The notes beneath the pieces are model-generated. The model had not been told where the DNA came from. It did not search any database and was given only the letters and a program-made list of their open reading frames with translations. This document shows positions 41,981 through 45,734 of a stretch of 45,734 bases of DNA, piece by piece. The stretch comes from LB3-1 sp036401895 (lineage in GTDB: Bacteria; Chloroflexota; Chloroflexia; Chloroflexales; Kallotenuaceae): the NCBI GenBank assembly GCA_036401895.1, contig DASWTW010000401.1, forward strand, positions 1 to 45,734, in the 5' to 3' direction. A program made the position numbers and the translations under genes. Within the stretch, counting starts at the first letter, position 1; every line of letters begins with the position of its first letter.

Positions 41981-43771
41981 CTACGACGCAGTCAGATCCA
42001 GCGACTGGAGTCGTGCCTCGGATGGCTGGCCGGAGGCGTCCCAGCCGTGAGCGGCGTAGTACTGCGGCAGCAGCTGCGCCAGATCGACAAGCTGCCCGGC
42101 GGCGCGGCCATCGCTCAGCGCCGTCTCACGCCAGCGACGCGGCAGTGTATCGCGCACACCTTCACGGGTCAGCATCATGCGCTCCAGCGTCACGATCCGC
42201 TCGCCCAGCTTTGCCAGATTGGCCGAGGTCCATTTTACACCCGTCGCCAATGAGGCCAGCTCTGCCATCTCGGCGGGCGTGATCGCGTAGGCCAGCAGGC
42301 CCCAGCGCCGGCAGAGACCCAGCGCGTCCAGCGCGGCGGCCAGCCGCTCATGCCAGAGCAGACGGCTGACATCGACCGGCACGTCGGGCGTGCGGCTAAA
42401 ATCGGGCAGGTACTCCGGCTGCGTCGGCAAGAGGCCCGAGAGCGGCAGCGCCATGCGGTAATCGCCCGGCCAGGTGCTGGTCGCCAGGTGCAGCGCGAGC
42501 ACCGGCAGCGGACGCGGATCGATCGGCGAGAGCGCGCCGCTATAGACCTGAGGCGCAAACGCCTCGCTGCCCCAAAAGATCGATTGCATCTCGCCGACGC
42601 CCAGGCTGAGCACGCCGCCGACGCCTTCTTTGCGCCCGATCTTCTCGATCACATCGAGCAGCGCCTGACCGTCGGCCCAGGGTAGCGGCGGCGTCCGGTG
42701 CAGACCCTGCTGCTGGCACTCCATCAAAAACGCGATCGCGCCGGCCGTCGCGGTCACATCCAGCCCCAGGCGCAGACAGCGCTCGTTGGCCAGCAGCACC
42801 ACCTCAAGATCGGAGATGCCGCAGCGAACGCCAAAGCCCAGCAGCGCCTCAAGATCCGGCCGTGGCATGGGCATGCCGTCGCGCTGCACAAAATCGGCGT
42901 AGCAGTGGATCGGACAGCTGCCGTGCGGCTGCTGCTTGCCGCGCAGGCCCAGCGTCGCGCGCGAGAGCGCCAGCATGCCGCCGAAGACGCCGTCCTGACC
43001 GTTGCGCGCCGTGACCGCGCCCTGATCGTTGAGCAGATTGATAAAGGCCGCGCTGCCGAAGCGCCGCACATCGCTTGCCTGCGCCAACGTTTCGCAGCGC
43101 TGGGTCAGCGTCTCCCCGAGCTGGTGCAGCCCGGCTGTATCATGGGCTGGAGCCGCATCGCCGCCCTGGACCACGATCGCTTTGATGCGCTTGTTGGCCA
43201 TGACCGCCCCGGCTCCCGCCGGCTCGACCAGATAGCGCCCATCGATCACCATCGTCGCGTAGGCAACGCCGGCCTCACCGGCGGGACCGAGCGCCAGCAC
43301 ATGCGCGTCGTCGCCGTACTCCGCTCGCAGCGCCGCCGCCGTCGAGATCGTATCCAGGCCCAGAAAATTCGCCGCCGGGATCAGCTCCGCGCCGTCGGGC
43401 GAGATGTGAATGATCGACCACTCCTCAGCCACCCCCGCGACGATCAGCAGCGCCACTCCGGCTCGCCGCAGCGCATTGCCCCACTCGCCCTCGGCCCAGC
43501 CCTGCGAGAGCAGCCGCGTCAACGGCGCGATCGTGCCCACGAAGATGCCGGCCGTTCCGACAGCGCCGGTTCCAGCCAGCAAGCCGGGCGCGAAGATCAG
43601 CGGATTTTCGGGAGCCAGCGGCGCAAGATCGGGAGGCAGCGCCGAGACAAGTTTCGCGGTCAGGCCGCGTCCGCCGCCAAACAGCGTACGCCAGGCAGTC
43701 GGGAGCGCACGTCGCTGCTGGCTACGCGTATCGAGATGTATCCGCAAAGCAGAAACAGAATCGTTCATCAT
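41981..43771 (-). CDS. Aldehyde:ferredoxin oxidoreductase-like tungstopterin protein
   Basis: I place the start at ATG 43771 because the promoter sits directly before it. The 596-residue product matches the AOR family: FGGGRGLTAKLVSALP, LAPENPLIFAPGLLAGT, LALGPAGEAGV and GAGAVMANKRIKAIVV. The iron-sulfur motif, normally C-x2-C-x3-C plus a distant Cys, here reads HGSCPIHC (Cys286 and Cys290, with His283 replacing the first Cys) plus Cys487 in LGLCRRW. AOR enzymes bind a W-bis-pterin and one 4Fe-4S cluster and oxidise aldehydes to acids, transferring electrons to ferredoxin. With one ligand changed, the cluster or the activity may differ. The substrate is unknown. Confidence 0.88.
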   Translation of the reverse strand: MMNDSVSALRIHLDTRSQQRRALPTAWRTLFGGGRGLTAKLVSALPPDLAPLAPENPLIFAPGLLAGTGAVGTAGIFVGTIAPLTRLLSQGWAEGEWGNALRRAGVALLIVAGVAEEWSIIHISPDGAELIPAANFLGLDTISTAAALRAEYGDDAHVLALGPAGEAGVAYATMVIDGRYLVEPAGAGAVMANKRIKAIVVQGGDAAPAHDTAGLHQLGETLTQRCETLAQASDVRRFGSAAFINLLNDQGAVTARNGQDGVFGGMLALSRATLGLRGKQQPHGSCPIHCYADFVQRDGMPMPRPDLEALLGFGVRCGISDLEVVLLANERCLRLGLDVTATAGAIAFLMECQQQGLHRTPPLPWADGQALLDVIEKIGRKEGVGGVLSLGVGEMQSIFWGSEAFAPQVYSGALSPIDPRPLPVLALHLATSTWPGDYRMALPLSGLLPTQPEYLPDFSRTPDVPVDVSRLLWHERLAAALDALGLCRRWGLLAYAITPAEMAELASLATGVKWTSANLAKLGERIVTLERMMLTREGVRDTLPRRWRETALSDGRAAGQLVDLAQLLPQYYAAHGWDASGQPSEARLQSLDLTAS

Positions 43772-43777
43772 TGCGGT

Positions 43778-43806
43778 ATTAAACGAGGTGTTGCAGCCGC
43801 TCACAA
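43778..43806 (-). promoter_or_regulatory. Promoter of the AOR-like gene, leaderless arrangement
   Basis: On the minus strand TTGTGA (43806-43801), an exact 17-nt spacer and TTTAAT (43783-43778), then ACCGCA and ATG. Transcription would begin at the A of the start codon. No ribosome binding site is present, which supports a leaderless mRNA. Confidence 0.65.
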
Positions 43807-43848
43807 TGACGCGTCGGTCTTGTTTGGTGCTAGCACAGACGGAGGACG

Positions 43849-44094
43849 AAGAACAAAGAAACAAAAGAACAAAGGAACAAGAGGGAGAACCAATAACCAA
43901 TAACCAAGAACCAAAAAGCGCCGAAAACCCCTTCGCCTGTGCCGCAGGCAACCGAGGCTGAAGCCAGCCGAGGTTCAGGGAAAGGGCGGGGGATGAGGGC
44001 CTGTTCTAGCCGGGGGTGAGAGCCTGCAACAACACTCTCACGTCCAAAACTCCTTTGTTCCCTTGTTTCCTTGTTCTTTTGTTCTCCTCCTCGG
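43849..44094. repeat. Composite intergenic repeat in reverse orientation
   Basis: GAACAAAG, AAACAAAA, GAACAAAG and GAACAAGAGG units give way to AACCAAT/AACCAAG units (43849-43915). A REP-like GC-rich section follows (43921-44034, with CCCCTTCGCCTG, GGATGAGGGCC and GGGGGTGAGAGCC), then TTTGTTCC, TTGTTTCC, TTGTTCTT, TTGTTCTCC (44051-44094) in the opposite orientation. The 446-bp gap 43772-44217 contains only this element and the two divergent promoters. Confidence 0.85.
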
Positions 44095-44100
44095 CTGCCA

Positions 44101-44109
44101 TGCTATAAT
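44101..44109 (+). promoter_or_regulatory. Extended -10 box upstream of the PurD-like gene
   Basis: TGCTATAAT is a consensus extended -10 element. The last heptamer unit supplies TTGTTC at 44079-44084, 19 nt upstream, as a possible -35. The leader to 44217 contains a 43-codon frame starting GTG 44115 (5 nt after the -10 box) that overlaps the gene start by 29 nt. Confidence 0.6.
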
Positions 44110-44217
44110 CGCGCGTGGAAATAAACACCCGATACAATCTCCCTTTCCAAAGCGCGACTATCGGGCCTTGGTCGAGCGCGAAAACAAGGCCGGAAGTCGT
44201 CACAGCACCACATCCGT

Positions 44218-45534
44218 ATGAAAATACTCATCTTTGGCAACGATAGCGCCGCGCACGTGCTGGGCTGGAAGCTCGTCAACAGCGCGTATGTACAGGAGAT
44301 TATTCTCGCGCCGGGCAACGGCGGCACCAGTTTTTTCGGCTCGTCGGTGGATCTGCTGCGCGAGGATCTGGCGACGATCACCAGCTTCGTGCTGCGTGAG
44401 TCGGTGGATCTGGTAGTGTCGGATCTGGCCGGTATCGCGGCGGGCATTCCCGACGAAGTCGGCGCGCTGCCGCTGCCGGTCGTCGGATCGAACAGCGCGC
44501 TCAAGCCGCTGCACTTTAGCCGCTGTGCCGCCCGCGAATGGCTACAGCAGCACGGTCTGCCCACGCCGCGTGGACGGGTATGCACCAGCCAGCAGCAGGC
44601 GGAGAAATACGCCGCCACCCTGATGCATCCGCTGCTGGTCGCCGCCGATGATCCGTCGGGACCGGCGATCATCTGCACCGAGCGCACAGCCGTGCCCCAG
44701 GCGATCGACGATTGCCTGGACGTGAACATGCGCGCCGGCATCATTGTCGAGGAGGTTGTGAGCGGCCCCCAGGTGACGGCATCGCTGCTGACCGATGGCA
44801 AAACTGCGCTGCCAGTGCCGGCGACACGGCTGTACGGCCAGGCGAATCAGCCCTACGCGCGGCCAACCGGCGTTCACAGCGCCAGCACGACGCTCTGGAG
44901 TCGCCTGGATGCACATCTTGAAACCCAGATTCGCCAGCCGCTTCTGGCAGCGCTCCAGGCCGATGGTCGTGGGGCGTGCGGCTGGATCGGCACTACATGC
45001 GTGGTTGGTCAGCGCGGGCCGTTGATCCAATCGCTGCATCTGGCTCCGTCAGGGCTGGAGCTAGCTGCAACGCTGATGCGGCTCGACAGCGATATGCTGC
45101 CGCTGTTGATCGGCACCGCCCGCGGCACACTGGCAGCAGTCGCACAGCCGATCTGGCGCTCAGAGGCCACCGTTGCCACGGCGCTGACACGGCCGACACT
45201 AGCCGGCACCGGTGCCGATATTTCGTTCTCGGCCTTCGAAAGCTTCGATCCCGGCATTCTGGTGTTTCACCACGCGACCACATCTTCGGTGCCGAACACC
45301 TACGTGCCGCACGCGGCGCGCTTCGGCAGCTCCAAGCCCGGCGGATTCGGCTTTGGCCTCGGCATCGCGCCGACGATCCTTTCTTCCAGCAGCGCCGCCG
45401 AGCCCACGGTCGCGATCGTAGCCACCAGCGGCCCGGATCTGGCCACCGCTCGCGAGCGATTGTACACCAACCTGCGCCGCAGCAGCCTGTCGCCCGGCGT
45501 GTACCGCGACGACATCGGCAGCCGCGAGCTGTAG
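44218..45534 (+). CDS. PurD-like protein without the ATP-grasp signatures
   Basis: This 438-residue protein is clearly related to glycinamide ribonucleotide synthetase (PurD). It opens KILIFGNDSAAHVLGWKLVN with APGNGGT, then GSNSALKPLHFSRCAAREWL and HGLPTPRGR (PurD: GPSKAAAQLEGSK...HGIPT), EEVVSGPQVTAS, and ends DIGSREL. The catalytic signatures are missing: GGREHAL is replaced by NDSAAHV, the ATP-binding KADGLAAGKGV by LLVAADDPSGPAI, GGMGAYSP by PTGVHSAS, and EFNxRFGDPE by LHLAPSGLE. It is probably inactive as a GAR synthetase and may have a regulatory or structural role. A genuine purD would be expected elsewhere. No ribosome binding site is seen before the ATG. Confidence 0.88.
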   Translation: MKILIFGNDSAAHVLGWKLVNSAYVQEIILAPGNGGTSFFGSSVDLLREDLATITSFVLRESVDLVVSDLAGIAAGIPDEVGALPLPVVGSNSALKPLHFSRCAAREWLQQHGLPTPRGRVCTSQQQAEKYAATLMHPLLVAADDPSGPAIICTERTAVPQAIDDCLDVNMRAGIIVEEVVSGPQVTASLLTDGKTALPVPATRLYGQANQPYARPTGVHSASTTLWSRLDAHLETQIRQPLLAALQADGRGACGWIGTTCVVGQRGPLIQSLHLAPSGLELAATLMRLDSDMLPLLIGTARGTLAAVAQPIWRSEATVATALTRPTLAGTGADISFSAFESFDPGILVFHHATTSSVPNTYVPHAARFGSSKPGGFGFGLGIAPTILSSSSAAEPTVAIVATSGPDLATARERLYTNLRRSSLSPGVYRDDIGSREL

Positions 45535-45548
45535 ATCGCAGGCAAAAC

Positions 45549-45579
45549 AAAAACCGCCGGTCTCAACACCGGCGGTTTT
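45549..45579. terminator. Bidirectional terminator
   Basis: A 12-bp stem AAAACCGCCGGT / ACCGGCGGTTTT with loop CTCAAC, placed between the convergent PurD-like gene and the gene that enters from the right edge. Confidence 0.92.
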
Positions 45580-45598
45580 GTATTGGGCGCTGGAGCGC

Positions 45599-45734
45599 TT
45601 AGCGCTCGACGATCCTGAAGACGATGATCGACTCGTTACCGCTGTCGGTGCCCTGGAAGGCGATGGCATAAACACCGCCGCCCAGGAGCAGGCCTGGCGG
45701 GAATAGATCATAGAAGTGCAGCCGCAGATGACCC
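45599..45734 (-). CDS. C-terminal end of an unidentified gene (5' part beyond the window)
   Basis: On the minus strand the frame enters from the right edge and reads GHLRLHFYDLFPPGLLLGGG, then VYAIAFQGTDSGNESIIVFR and IVER before a TAA (45601-45599). About 44 codons are visible, beta-rich in appearance. The family cannot be recognised. The stop lies 20 nt from a bidirectional terminator, and codon use matches the surrounding genes, so it is very likely a real gene. Confidence 0.75.
   Translation of the reverse strand, partial: GHLRLHFYDLFPPGLLLGGGVYAIAFQGTDSGNESIIVFRIVER

Noticed and set aside
43772..43951. N-terminal extension of the AOR-like protein
   Set aside because: It would cross the promoter and part of a repeat array; similarity to the AOR family starts only after residue 5 from ATG 43771.

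Overview
The window is a high-GC bacterial chromosome segment (roughly 60% GC by eye) that looks like Chloroflexota, probably class Chloroflexia. This is inference, not proof. The supporting signs are a stand-alone cobalamin-binding mutase subunit next to a MeaB GTPase, a secreted protein ending in two TGH/YFER/EYHP-type repeats of the kind common in that phylum, an EF-G paralogue, many TPR and lipoprotein genes, and a very high density of CGATCG/GCGATCGC words. No tRNA, rRNA, CRISPR array, transposase or phage gene was seen. About 34 protein genes are supported, two of them cut by the window edges.

Layout. Positions 1-8.4 kb hold a truncated esterase, an acetyltransferase, a small lipoprotein, an alpha/beta hydrolase and a YfbK-like VWA lipoprotein. 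An AT-rich membrane-protein gene follows (5272-6087), then a vapBC toxin-antitoxin pair wedged between a sugar-binding lipoprotein gene and a duplicate of that gene's 3' end. Positions 8.6-14 kb hold an EF-G-like GTPase with a long leader, an acetyltransferase, the meaB/B12-subunit operon and prephenate dehydrogenase. Positions 14.2-18.6 kb hold a TPR membrane protein, chorismate synthase and another membrane protein in one operon, preceded by a GT4 glycosyltransferase. Positions 18.8-25.4 kb hold a large TPR protein, a Mur ligase derived from cyanophycin synthetase but lacking its ATP-grasp domain, a hydrolase and a PD40 beta-propeller.

Positions 25.5-26.3 kb hold a second toxin-antitoxin cassette (DUF433 plus PIN-like protein) between 15-bp direct repeats. 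Positions 26.4-31.5 kb hold a GH13 alpha-glycosidase, a CPBP protease, a PfkB kinase, queA and a small membrane protein. Positions 31.6-37.5 kb hold a secreted propeller protein and a T-box-controlled isoleucyl-tRNA synthetase. Positions 37.6-45.7 kb hold a trypsin-like protease, a deoxynucleoside kinase, a HAD phosphatase, a GAF histidine kinase, an aldehyde:ferredoxin-oxidoreductase-like enzyme, a PurD-like protein that has lost its ATP-grasp signatures, and the end of another gene.

The most unusual feature is a dispersed composite intergenic repeat. It combines arrays of 7-8 bp units (TTTGTTC/GAACAAA and TAGGTTC/GAACCTA) with a REP-like GC-rich hairpin (CCCTCACCCC...CTCTCCC...GAGGGG), often joined by GGTACTT. 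Several arrays begin at or within the stop codon of a gene, and one supplies the last codons of the Mur ligase. A second pattern is a set of extended -10 boxes (TGCTANNNT), and several -10 boxes lie exactly 6 nt before a start codon with no ribosome binding site, which suggests leaderless transcripts.
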